A DNA stretch of 64,000 nt from a virus. Location of the stretch: positions 1 to 64,000 of IMG/VR virus record IMGVR_UViG_3300025128_008691; one strand, written 5' to 3'. A program made the position numbers and the translations under genes. Shown piece after piece: positions 47,771-55,810 of the stretch. The notes under the pieces are model-generated. The model was given only the letters and a program-made list of their open reading frames with translations. It ran no database searches and was not told where the DNA came from. How positions within the stretch are numbered: the first letter of the stretch is position 1; the number at the start of each line of letters is the position of its first letter.

Positions 47771-48339
47771 TAAGGATAGAGGAGTTTGATAGTAGAGAGT
47801 ACATGTTTTCCTCAGTGCCAAATAATGGCATAGGAGTAGAGATCGGTGTCTGCAAGGGATTAAACGCTATAACTCTTTTAGCCTGTTGTAAGCCACACAA
47901 ACTTTCTCTAGTAGACATATGGACCGAAAAGTGTCCTAATGGAGAAGAGTGGGGAAGCAGACCTTATGCTGTCAATGAGTATGGAAACTATTTAGAAGAC
48001 GTGTCCTCATTATTTAGAGACGAGATACTTTCTGGTCAGGTGGAAATGTTCCGTGGATACGGAAGCGATTTCTTAGCTCCTCTCAGAGACAACTCTCTAG
48101 ACTGGGTCTATCTGGACTCAGACCATCACTATGATTGCGTCTCGATAGAAATTGATCTTGCCCTTAAGAAGGTTAAGGCTGGAGGCTACATCATGGGGCA
48201 TGACTATCATGTTTCCTATGGGGCTTGGGGCTCTTCGGTCATCAGAGCTGTCAACGAGAGAATACAAACTCTTGACATGGTTATGGAAGGAATCACTTTA
48301 GAACAGTTCCCTTCTTATATGTGCAGGGTCTTGAAATAA
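47767..48339 (+). CDS. SAM-dependent methyltransferase (Methyltransf_24-like), 190 aa
   Basis: Class I fold: motif I IGVEIGVCKGLNAITLLA (about 22-39), acidic post-I residue in LSLVDIWTEK, motif IV-like LDWVYLDSDHHYDCV and a later GGYIMGHDYHVSYG. This pattern is that of sugar O-methyltransferases of the TylF/MTase_24 type. The start is a TTG at 47767 with AGGAG 9 nt upstream, overlapping the sulfotransferase stop. It ends the late plus-strand operon. Confidence 0.75.
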   Translation: MIRIEEFDSREYMFSSVPNNGIGVEIGVCKGLNAITLLACCKPHKLSLVDIWTEKCPNGEEWGSRPYAVNEYGNYLEDVSSLFRDEILSGQVEMFRGYGSDFLAPLRDNSLDWVYLDSDHHYDCVSIEIDLALKKVKAGGYIMGHDYHVSYGAWGSSVIRAVNERIQTLDMVMEGITLEQFPSYMCRVLK

Positions 48340-48369
48340 AAAAGGGGGTATGAAACCCCCTTAGTTTTT
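48337..48369. terminator. Bidirectional terminator between convergent operons
   Basis: GGGGG (48344-48348)/CCCCC (48356-48360) stem. On the plus strand TTAGTTTTT follows; on the minus strand TTTTTTTAT follows. It closes both the late plus operon and the long minus operon. Confidence 0.88.
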
Positions 48370-48390
48370 AAAAGCTATCTGATATAGGCT

Positions 48391-48774
48391 CTACGAAGCG
48401 ATAGGCCTGTATATGAACCAGCCTTTATCAGGCAAATATCCTCGATTTTTGTCAGCATATCCCTTTTCATTAGCTCTCTGCTCTTTTTGTTTTTCGGACA
48501 ACTGATCCCATTTGATCTTTGGATATATTTGACCGCCCTTTTTAGTTCTTCCAAAAATTAACTTTGCCCTGCACTCTTGGCACACGACTTCTAGCCAATC
48601 ATTCTCTGAACTATCATGACGGCAAACAAACCTGACATTAGGCGAAGAACACTTTCCGCATGACTTGTGCTGGAATATCTCCTGAACACGAGCAACTTGC
48701 TTGAATAGTTCTTCTTCTGTTTCGGCTTCTACTTGAAAGGAAAGGTCTGTTGTTGTCTTTATGCTAGCTTTCAT
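48391..48774 (-). CDS. Zinc-ribbon protein, 127 aa
   Basis: Residues about 1-35 are a helical/strand region of the form AETEEELFKQVARVQEIF, followed by a zinc ribbon: CGKCSSPNVRF...CRHDS...VVCQEC. The C-terminus is basic with aromatic residues (KIKWDQLSEKQKEQR, ending GWFIYRP). In other phages such proteins accompany single-strand annealing or DNA-binding genes, as here, where it follows the next gene with a 4-nt overlap. Probably binds nucleic acid. Confidence 0.65.
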   Translation of the reverse strand: MKASIKTTTDLSFQVEAETEEELFKQVARVQEIFQHKSCGKCSSPNVRFVCRHDSSENDWLEVVCQECRAKLIFGRTKKGGQIYPKIKWDQLSEKQKEQRANEKGYADKNRGYLPDKGWFIYRPIAS

Positions 48775-49511
48775 TTTTTACCTCCGGTATCAAAACTTTC
48801 TCTCCACTCTGTGTTGTAACCCTTAACGTTATCAGGAATAGATGCTGAGCTTCTTTGGTAATCTGATAAAGTACTTAACAGCATCCGGCCTTGGAGGTTA
48901 CTTATTTCTCTGATGGACTTTGTTTTAGCAGAAGTTGATTTAACAAGATCTACCAAGCTGATATCTAGCCTTTTACACATTTGATTAATTGCCAATATCT
49001 GCTGATCGGTTATGTCTTCTTCTGATGCTAAGACATCGTCTGCTGAGGTGTCTTGCATCTCTTCTGCCGTTACAACACGAAGCTTCAAAGCTCTCCTAAG
49101 CGCCTTACCTTCAGCTCTAGTATCTGCAGTAGCCACCAGATGTTGATTGAAAGGGTATGGGATATTTTGAAATTTTACATCGACACATCCATCTATAGTT
49201 ATTATAGCGTCCGTAGAGTATTTTTGGATCGCCAAAGTATGCTTTACCGCACAAACGCCACGACTCGCATCATAGTTAACTATATCACTTGTGGACTGGA
49301 TTATTTCACCATAGATTCTCTCTGTGACTCGTCTTAAGCCATCCACTGTTGGGTTGCCGTCTTTTAGCTCGCTGTCATCCATTTGGTCAAGAACATACTC
49401 GCTCCAGTTTGGATTTTCAGACCCTATGATCTCCTCTGCTTCAACATCTTCGGAAAGATCCTTGGAATCTTCTACAGGTTCTACCATGTCTTCAAATTCA
49501 CTCTTCTTCAT
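48771..49511 (-). CDS. Putative single-strand annealing/recombination protein, 246 aa
   Basis: Acidic disordered N-terminus (about 1-40), then a domain with the key segment HLVATADTRAEGKALRRALKLR (A-x-[TA]-x-[AG]-x-G-[KR]-A-x-[RK]), a helix typical of Rad52/Erf-like annealing proteins. A beta segment EYRATVxxHTLxI-type precedes it (AVKHTLAIQKYSTDAIITID). The C-terminal part (about 165-245) is helical. Assignment rests on this helix and on neighbouring Zn-ribbon and nuclease genes; it is not certain. Confidence 0.5.
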   Translation of the reverse strand: MKKSEFEDMVEPVEDSKDLSEDVEAEEIIGSENPNWSEYVLDQMDDSELKDGNPTVDGLRRVTERIYGEIIQSTSDIVNYDASRGVCAVKHTLAIQKYSTDAIITIDGCVDVKFQNIPYPFNQHLVATADTRAEGKALRRALKLRVVTAEEMQDTSADDVLASEEDITDQQILAINQMCKRLDISLVDLVKSTSAKTKSIREISNLQGRMLLSTLSDYQRSSASIPDNVKGYNTEWRESFDTGGKK

Positions 49512-50290
49512 ACTTCTATATACCTCTTTCCTTCTACTGGGAATTGTTTCTTTATGTCCGATAAAATACTTAAAATAGAATCAAGGACTTCTCTGAAATA
49601 TCTTTGAGATGTCCTCTTATCCTGTTTTACTCTTATTAAAACAAATCCTTGACTTAGTATAAGTCCAGTTTTTTGCTTGTCCGATTTCTTGTTTCGCAAA
49701 AGATTTTTTTCTCCCCACACCGGCCTGAAGTGAGAAGGACCATCTATCTCTATAGCTGTTCTAAGCTGTTTAACAAATAAGTCTATTTCAAGCCTAGAGT
49801 TCTTAAGTACATGCTCTCTATGAAATTGTACATCGTATTTTCTCTCTGTCAGCTCTTCCAGTAAAAACCTCTCAAGTTTAGTTCCGGTCCTAGCAGATTC
49901 CCTGATAGCGGCAGACCCTTTTTGGATAAGGTCGTTCTTTTCTTGGTCTGTCTTTTTGTTCCAAGACTCCCTTCCTATCCTAGATCTCTTTTGCCTTTCC
50001 TCGGTGCTTAGACCATCCCAGACCTTGCCTTGGCTCTCGCTTATTTTCTTCTTGGTCGTGCTGTCTCTTTTCTTTCCCTTAGTAGGATGCTTTGAGCGTC
50101 CCTTGTCTAAAGCTATCTTTGCAGATTCACTTCGACTTCTTATTCTTATACCGAACTTCTTTGCATCTCTCCTGACCCTGTTAGGGTATGTCTGCATAAG
50201 TTCTGCTATCTCAGCAAAGCTCATTAGCTCGCCCAAGTATTTTTTCTTGATTATCTTTTTCTTTTCTTTTTCTGAAAGTTCGTTGTACAT
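49508..50290 (-). CDS. PD-(D/E)XK endonuclease with NUMOD3-type repeats (homing-like), 260 aa
   Basis: N-terminal HTH-like segment (MSFAEIAELMQTYPNRVRR), then two NUMOD3-like DNA-binding repeats (GKKRDSTTKKKISESQGKVW and TEERQKRSRIGRESW). The C-terminal nuclease domain has LEIDLFVKQLRTAIEIDG followed by NKKSDKQKTGLILSQGFVLI, the DUF559/Vsr-like PD-(D/E)XK core (Asp and Glu in the first, Lys/His later). Modular NUMOD3 plus nuclease is the mark of free-standing homing endonucleases. It lies between the annealing protein and the glycan genes, so it may be a recent insertion. Confidence 0.72.
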   Translation of the reverse strand: MYNELSEKEKKKIIKKKYLGELMSFAEIAELMQTYPNRVRRDAKKFGIRIRSRSESAKIALDKGRSKHPTKGKKRDSTTKKKISESQGKVWDGLSTEERQKRSRIGRESWNKKTDQEKNDLIQKGSAAIRESARTGTKLERFLLEELTERKYDVQFHREHVLKNSRLEIDLFVKQLRTAIEIDGPSHFRPVWGEKNLLRNKKSDKQKTGLILSQGFVLIRVKQDKRTSQRYFREVLDSILSILSDIKKQFPVEGKRYIEV

Positions 50291-50291
50291 A

Positions 50292-50720
50292 TTATATATC
50301 CTTAGATACTTGTGCTAAATCCCAATCTTCCATTACTCCCTTAGGTTTTTTGAAGAAGGTCTTAATCATATCATAGACATCTTGACTAGATGCCAGAACT
50401 TCAATTTCTTCGGAGTTGTAAATTCCTAGTGGTTTACTATAAGACAGATTGTCATGTTTGGTCCATTCTAAGTCGCTAGCATAAAAGATCTTACGCTTTG
50501 CGCTACGGTTATTAAGAAGGTACTCAGTACTTCTGTAGCAGGTTGATATTAAAGTTCCCTCAAACTCAAAGCTTCTTGAAACACTCGTCGTAGCTATATT
50601 TCGGAAATCATTAGCGGGCATTCTGGTATCTGTAAATAGTATCACATCGTTGCGTGACGAGATATCGTCTATTTTGGACAACTCTTCAATTGTGAACGAT
50701 TCTTTTATTATTCCAATCAT
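50292..50720 (-). CDS. Unknown protein in glycan cluster, 142 aa
   Basis: Not recognised. MIGIIKESFTIEELSKIDDI begins an alpha/beta sequence with VILFTDTRMPANDFRNIATT, which is consistent with a Rossmann-like strand-loop-helix. Overlaps the upstream gene by 4 nt. Likely to assist the adjacent transferases. Confidence 0.6.
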   Translation of the reverse strand: MIGIIKESFTIEELSKIDDISSRNDVILFTDTRMPANDFRNIATTSVSRSFEFEGTLISTCYRSTEYLLNNRSAKRKIFYASDLEWTKHDNLSYSKPLGIYNSEEIEVLASSQDVYDMIKTFFKKPKGVMEDWDLAQVSKDI

Positions 50721-51556
50721 ATTGCACTTCTCCTGCTGTTAACTAGAGCATTAGTAAGGTTTTTGATCCCAAAGAAATTGGATATCTCTATAGCGAGATC
50801 TGAAAAGTTCCTATTCTTAAATAGCAAATTCTTTTCTATCTTATTAAGCCTAGTATGCTTTTTCTTTTTGTTCTCTGTTAAGTACGAATCTAGTTCGTTC
50901 AAGTTTGAAAATGTAGGCACTTTCAACTGTTCGCTACTCATTACCAGAGGCATGCCTCCGGATATCACTGCTTCACCCCAAGACTTGGCCTGAGGATCAA
51001 GGTAAAATTTTGCCGAGGCAACTATATCTGATTTCATCTCATCTGAAACTACACCTAGGTAGTTAGGGACATTAACCTTCAAAAGTCCAAACATCCGGCA
51101 CTTATGTTTCATTAGTACCATCAAAAGGTTTTGTAGGTTCTCCTCGGGTATGCCTATAAACTCATCTGTGAAGCAAGCTAAGTCACATTCCAGTTCTTTT
51201 CTGTATCTTCCTTCTTTTGGTCCGACGATAGCAGGTAAATATCTCTGATGCTTTATTAAAGGAACTTCTTCCACAGAGGTATCTCCTACTACTAGACTAG
51301 GAGAGTAAAGCTTAGTATCCATTTTTTTATATCGGCCTAACATGACTGTTTTTACATTTGTTCCTTGCGTAGCATAGCTAAACACAGAGGCATCTGCATT
51401 CTGAGAGTAAAACAATATATCTGGCTTCATTCTATCAAACATATCAATCTCTGAAACCTTGTCCGGTTCCCAAATTACTATCTCTATCCCACAGCTCCCA
51501 AAAGTAGTGGCTAATTTATTCCATTCTGATAAGCTCTTATCAATTACAAATCTCAT
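50717..51556 (-). CDS. Glycosyltransferase-like protein (CgeB/GT-B type), 279 aa
   Basis: The pattern 'DILFYSQNADASVFSYATQG' followed by DLACFTDEFIGI and CRMFGLLKVNVPNYLGVVSD, then FYLDPQAKSWGEAVISGGMP, resembles CgeB-like GT-B transferases, in which a C-terminal E-x7-E-type loop contacts the sugar nucleotide. The order fits, but catalytic residues cannot be named with confidence. Overlaps both neighbours. Confidence 0.55.
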   Translation of the reverse strand: MRFVIDKSLSEWNKLATTFGSCGIEIVIWEPDKVSEIDMFDRMKPDILFYSQNADASVFSYATQGTNVKTVMLGRYKKMDTKLYSPSLVVGDTSVEEVPLIKHQRYLPAIVGPKEGRYRKELECDLACFTDEFIGIPEENLQNLLMVLMKHKCRMFGLLKVNVPNYLGVVSDEMKSDIVASAKFYLDPQAKSWGEAVISGGMPLVMSSEQLKVPTFSNLNELDSYLTENKKKKHTRLNKIEKNLLFKNRNFSDLAIEISNFFGIKNLTNALVNSRRSAI

Positions 51557-52239
51557 ACAATCTCCTTTGCCCTTACAAGGTCTTTTGAGTTGTCTACATC
51601 AATTATTTTTTCACCGAAGACTTCTCTGCATTTAATTGCTCCTCCGGTTTCTATTACTTTGTTTATTATCTCAAACATAAAATATTTTCTATATCTAGTG
51701 TCCCATATATGCTTTTTGAATAGGATGAGTTCTTTTCCTTTCAAGTATACTATCTGACTCCACTTTTTTTCTAAGTCATACATTATATGAGATAGGTTTC
51801 CTTGTTGGTCTATAATGCACCCAACTTCACTTTCTCTTTCAGGATCTTTAGAGCAGATGGTGCATGACGATGAGTAGTCGATGTGCTTTAGTATTTCTCT
51901 AGAAAATACCAGATCTCCATTTACTATCAAGATATCTTTTGCAGTTGTTGCCCTTAGAGCCATAGCTACACTTCTAGCTACATTTGTATCTTCGTATAGC
52001 TCGTTTTCTACCTTTATGCATTCTTCAGGAGCCTTCTGTATAACTTTTTCTGACTCAAAACCGCATACCAATATTATTTCCGTTCTTTTAAATGTATTGT
52101 TTATTATCTCTAACTGCCTATCCAGTATCGTTTGGTTCGGAGTTAAGTCTATTAAGCACTTAGGGCCATATGACTTCATCCTTCTGCCTGCTCCTGCGGC
52201 AGGTATTATGACAGTCATCTTTTTGTTGTTCTTAATCAT
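51553..52239 (-). CDS. Sugar-nucleotidyltransferase, 228 aa
   Basis: NTP-transferase fold: VIIPAAGAGRRMKSYGPKCL is the canonical nucleotide-binding loop (GxGxR...PK), DILIVNGDLVF supplies the metal-binding Asp, and a C-terminal GEKIIDVDNSKDLVRA closes the fold. Such enzymes activate a sugar-1-phosphate or choline-P/aminoethyl-P with CTP/UTP/GTP. Together with GMD and the glycosyltransferases it points to synthesis of an activated surface sugar. Start ATGA-overlaps the previous stop. Confidence 0.8.
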   Translation of the reverse strand: MIKNNKKMTVIIPAAGAGRRMKSYGPKCLIDLTPNQTILDRQLEIINNTFKRTEIILVCGFESEKVIQKAPEECIKVENELYEDTNVARSVAMALRATTAKDILIVNGDLVFSREILKHIDYSSSCTICSKDPERESEVGCIIDQQGNLSHIMYDLEKKWSQIVYLKGKELILFKKHIWDTRYRKYFMFEIINKVIETGGAIKCREVFGEKIIDVDNSKDLVRAKEIV

Positions 52240-52631
52240 TTTGTAAAAAGTCCAGCAACATTGAATGTGGTATATCCTTTTTCTTGACAGAAAGATCCAA
52301 AGTTCTTTAGATTAAAACCTTGACTAGGTATCAACCTCATGTTTATAAAAAGCATAGGAGATGACGGACTAGACTCTTCTGCTTGCACCATTGCTACCTT
52401 GTTTGGGTCGCTGTTAAAAATTTTTAGTATTATGCTTAGACTATTCTCATCTGCAAACCTATATGGGCTTGATATAATGCCAAAGATATCATTGCCAATG
52501 GCCTTCTTAAAGGTGTCAGCAATAAAAGTTTCTGAAGGAGGAACATTGTACCAAGCAACTACTTTCTTATGCTTCTGTCCGGGCTTGAGTAATTCTCCGT
52601 GCGCAATTATTACTGTTTCAAGCTCGGGCAT
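52236..52631 (-). CDS. Unknown protein in glycan cluster, 131 aa
   Basis: Not recognised. MPELETVIIAHGELLKPGQ then FGIISSPYRFADENSLSIIL and SSPMLFINMRLI. The order suggests a compact alpha/beta domain like the acceptor half of a GT-A fold, without a DxD motif that I can see. Overlaps the 275-residue gene by 22 nt and the nucleotidyltransferase gene by 4 nt. Confidence 0.6.
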   Translation of the reverse strand: MPELETVIIAHGELLKPGQKHKKVVAWYNVPPSETFIADTFKKAIGNDIFGIISSPYRFADENSLSIILKIFNSDPNKVAMVQAEESSPSSPMLFINMRLIPSQGFNLKNFGSFCQEKGYTTFNVAGLFTK

Positions 52632-53437
52632 AGCTCTGTAATTTTGTAGGAAAAGTTTTCTATACCGTCTTCAAATTCTCTTAGCTTATCTTCTATATTT
52701 ACATTGAATGCATTTCCTGTGTGCTTTCTATGCATTATCCTGTTCATCAATAGTCCGTTTATGCCTTCAACTGGCTCCGCGAATATGGGCTTCTTGTTAT
52801 AGTCATTTATAGATTTGTGTAACTCTTCAGTAATCCCATCAGGTATCACAAAGTCGCTTGTAAAACATATGTATGCCATTGTGGCATCTTTCTTGTCATG
52901 CAAATCGACGCACATGTCAATACAATTTCTTGAGTCTAGCTCTTCGTCTAGCACGGCCTGAACTCTCCAGACGCAGCTTAGACCATGTTCTTGCATAGTA
53001 TCTTCGATCCATGTTATTGAGTCACTTATTTGTTCACCTGTCCGGTCAAATCTCCTTATAACAAAGTCTAAAATGGCAGGAGGATTAAACTCTTTTGAAA
53101 GAGTCTGTATGTTCTCTCTCATTATTTCTTGTGAGTATAGATTATCCTCTTCAACTATGATCCATTGATAAGGTATCTTTGTAGCGCTTTCTATTTCTAT
53201 CACTACCTCTTCGTCTGTTAAGTCTGGACGCCAACCCTTTTCTCTGTGAAATACGCATATTTTATCATTGATTACAAAGAACTCTTTCTCTGTTCCGTCG
53301 TAAACCTCAAGGATTTCAGCCCCATTTTGCCTGAGCTTATCTATCCTGTCTATAGAACATGATTCCTGAGTATTACCTTCATACACAGCAAATCTGCAAT
53401 CTCTACAAGTGGTATGTATCTGACTTATTTGATTCAT
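52610..53437 (-). CDS. Cys N-terminal protein, probable GT-A-like, 275 aa
   Basis: The N-terminus has CRDCRFAVYEGNTQESC and, near residue 60, ICVFHREKGW: a likely zinc-binding module. The rest is alpha/beta: WIIVEEDNLYSQEIMREN, ILDFVIRRFDRTGEQISDSI, WRVQAVLDEELDSRNC, ending with HRKHTGNAF, similar in order to small GT-A glycosyltransferases. I have seen such Cys module plus alpha/beta proteins in phage glycan clusters; the substrate is unknown. Confidence 0.55.
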   Translation of the reverse strand: MNQISQIHTTCRDCRFAVYEGNTQESCSIDRIDKLRQNGAEILEVYDGTEKEFFVINDKICVFHREKGWRPDLTDEEVVIEIESATKIPYQWIIVEEDNLYSQEIMRENIQTLSKEFNPPAILDFVIRRFDRTGEQISDSITWIEDTMQEHGLSCVWRVQAVLDEELDSRNCIDMCVDLHDKKDATMAYICFTSDFVIPDGITEELHKSINDYNKKPIFAEPVEGINGLLMNRIMHRKHTGNAFNVNIEDKLREFEDGIENFSYKITELCPSLKQ

Positions 53438-53853
53438 CAGTTTCTCTTTACCTCTACAACATATCCCGTTCCTGAAACTCCGGCAAATGCTATTGACATC
53501 TCTTTGTTATTAGAAACTTTTTGTAAGATGTCTGCTACACTTACGGCTCTTATTTTATTGTTTATTAACAGATCGGTTAGCTCTGCTTCTCCTATATGAC
53601 CCCTATCAAAGACCTTGCACACTTGACGAGCATCTGTTCCTTTTAGCTTAAGCATACCTCCTGTTCTCAGTTTCGACATAAGGCTGTCGAGTATATTGTC
53701 GTCTTCAGAAGACTCTAGTACGTCGAAGCATTCAAGCTCTGTCAGCGAGCTTCTCTTTATTTTGTCTATCTCACTTAAGTCTAACTGCGTTACATTCCCT
53801 TTGATTCCGGGGAGTATCGGCTTCTTTGCCGAAGAAAAAATAATAGCTTTCAT
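53437..53853 (-). CDS. Methyltransferase-like domain protein, 138 aa
   Basis: KAIIFSSAKKPILPGIKGNV, then DDNILDSLMSKLRTGGMLKL and FDRGHIGEAELTDLLINNKI. The 'LRxGGxLxL' segment and following helix match the C-terminal half of a class I methyltransferase, but the SAM-binding glycine-rich motif I is missing, so it may be a degenerate or regulatory subunit. Confidence 0.5.
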   Translation of the reverse strand: MKAIIFSSAKKPILPGIKGNVTQLDLSEIDKIKRSSLTELECFDVLESSEDDNILDSLMSKLRTGGMLKLKGTDARQVCKVFDRGHIGEAELTDLLINNKIRAVSVADILQKVSNNKEMSIAFAGVSGTGYVVEVKRN

Positions 53854-54779
53854 AGTATATTACCTAACTTAGATTTTGTTGAACATAGTAAGTTTATTAT
53901 AGTCTCCCATCTGGACACGAATTCTTCTTCGGAGCAGAAGAACTGTGGTGCTGATTCACGAGCATTTTCTGAAACCTCCTGAAGAGTTCCTTCACCTTTT
54001 CCTTGAAGAATCTTAATCATATTAGCCCTCATGTCCTGAAAGTCAGTATATATAAAACCATTTTTCTCGTGTTCTACTATTCTGCGAGCTTCTTGAGAGT
54101 CGGGGAGCATAACGATAGATCCAGCACTCATACATCTTAATGGCATTATAATATCCCCAACCCAAGTCTCTATGTATATGTCAGAACTGCTTGGAGACTT
54201 CCTGTCATGCGGTTGCACATTAAGGCCGGCTAACATTGACCGATAATGAGTAAAGACCTCTTTAGGTATGTTTGTATTTATAGTAATCTTTTCATAAGCT
54301 CTTTTTGTCAGCACCTGTAGCTTGGATTTTACAGGAGGGATTGTAACCACCATATTATTATCATCCAGTTCAGATTCTCCGGATTCAATAATGTCAACTA
54401 AGACATCCGGTGAGATATGCTCTCTTCTGTTGACGTTTGTAGAATATGGATATATAGCGTATGTTTTATCGCTTGTCTCCCTGACCAATACAAGAGGCAC
54501 ACAGTTTTTCTTTGCATATGCTACTGCATGGTCGTAGTTATCAGCCATGCCTACGCAGATAACGCAGTCAATAGACGAGTCTACAGCGTCTTTCGTCTGT
54601 ACGATCCTCATATTTGATGAAAATTGCTCTACGCTAAGAGGCCACTGATCATGCCTCATTATATATGATTTAATATCACATTCTGAGATTGGTGCGACAT
54701 ACTCTTGGTTGGTAGAACAAAAAATTGCTACTTTCTTTGTTGTCTGTCCTGAGTCTATAAGATTTTTTACTACGAACAT
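53850..54779 (-). CDS. GT-B glycosyltransferase-like protein, 309 aa
   Basis: Resembles the C-terminal half of a GT4-type enzyme: CMSAGSIVMLPDSQEARRIVEHEKNGFIYTDF (about 215-245) is the equivalent of the 'E-x7-E' sugar-nucleotide loop, here with Glu and conserved N-G-F. N-terminal Rossmann-like part (IDCVICVGMADNYDHAVAYA). Overlaps the upstream gene by 10 nt. Confidence 0.6.
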   Translation of the reverse strand: MFVVKNLIDSGQTTKKVAIFCSTNQEYVAPISECDIKSYIMRHDQWPLSVEQFSSNMRIVQTKDAVDSSIDCVICVGMADNYDHAVAYAKKNCVPLVLVRETSDKTYAIYPYSTNVNRREHISPDVLVDIIESGESELDDNNMVVTIPPVKSKLQVLTKRAYEKITINTNIPKEVFTHYRSMLAGLNVQPHDRKSPSSSDIYIETWVGDIIMPLRCMSAGSIVMLPDSQEARRIVEHEKNGFIYTDFQDMRANMIKILQGKGEGTLQEVSENARESAPQFFCSEEEFVSRWETIINLLCSTKSKLGNIL

Positions 54780-55810
54780 ATTTTTTCCTTAAACTCTTTT
54801 TCAAATTTTTCCTGTCCAAAAATATCTAACAAAGATTTTCTAATTTTCTTTTGCTTGCTTAGGAAGCCTAGTCTATCTTCGTATGCTTTTCTCATCTGTT
54901 GTCTTATGCTTTTCACTATGGGATAGTGTATCTCACATCGCGCAGGCTGGATTTCTATTGGTCTATTTTCCGTGAATTTACAGACATCTCTGTAGCTTTC
55001 TACGGGGTAGTAGAGTTCTTCTGGCATCCACTCTGCGAGACACGAGTTTTTGAGCATGATAGAAGGACTCCCTTGAGCCATGCTAAGAAGAGTAGTTGGC
55101 TGATAAGATAGAGATGAAACAACATCTATACAGCAACAGCCCTCGTTCATCATTGTAGCTATGTCTGTGTATATCTTAATTTCCGGAAATAAGTCCTTAG
55201 CGTAAAGACACATACCTGTTTTCAAAGCATGTATTTCGTCTATAGTTGCCTGCGGGTTGGCTGACATAATGCCTAACCTAACAGACTCTTCTTGCCCAAA
55301 CTCCATAAGGTATGCCATAAGCACGTCTGCGTTGTTGCCGTTATACTTACCATTTGGCACAAAGAATGTGAATTCATCAAGCACTTGCTTATAGCCAATC
55401 TTAGCTCCATGATCTATAGATGGAGGTATCACGATTGCTCTTTGTCGCACTCTTTCTGAAAGTGCTTTTTTTTGCTCTTCTGATCTGACTACTATGCTAT
55501 CGGTACACTGGAGCCAAGAATCAAAAGACTGGTTACCATAAGAATTCGGCTCGTAAAAAGAAAACGTGGGAATGTCTACCTTTGCTATTAGATGCGGCAT
55601 CACATGCTGCACGCACAGGTCATATTTTTTTGCAGCTGAGTTATTCATAATAAGAATCTTAGGATTCTGACCTAATGTAGGATCAATAGCGTTCTTATGA
55701 ACGGCTCTAACAGAATCTATCGAGTGTATATTAGAACAAACGGTTACCGATTTTCTTCCAATCTCAGAAATTTCTGAATATGGACTTATTGTTAAAATAC
55801 TTTTTCTCAT
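54770..55810 (-). CDS. Glycosyltransferase-like protein, 346 aa
   Basis: Two alpha/beta halves with the order of a GT-B fold: KKYDLCVQHVMPHLIAKVDI, TDSIVVRSEEQKKALSERVR, IPPSIDHGAKIGYKQVL, FFVPNGKYNGNNADVLMAYL, then CIDVVSSLSYQPTTLLSMAQ and CLAEWMPEELYYPVESYRDV. The last equals the GT4 'xCxDxxVxxxxxxP' region. C-terminus is a helical tail. Acceptor unknown. Confidence 0.65.
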   Translation of the reverse strand: MRKSILTISPYSEISEIGRKSVTVCSNIHSIDSVRAVHKNAIDPTLGQNPKILIMNNSAAKKYDLCVQHVMPHLIAKVDIPTFSFYEPNSYGNQSFDSWLQCTDSIVVRSEEQKKALSERVRQRAIVIPPSIDHGAKIGYKQVLDEFTFFVPNGKYNGNNADVLMAYLMEFGQEESVRLGIMSANPQATIDEIHALKTGMCLYAKDLFPEIKIYTDIATMMNEGCCCIDVVSSLSYQPTTLLSMAQGSPSIMLKNSCLAEWMPEELYYPVESYRDVCKFTENRPIEIQPARCEIHYPIVKSIRQQMRKAYEDRLGFLSKQKKIRKSLLDIFGQEKFEKEFKEKICS

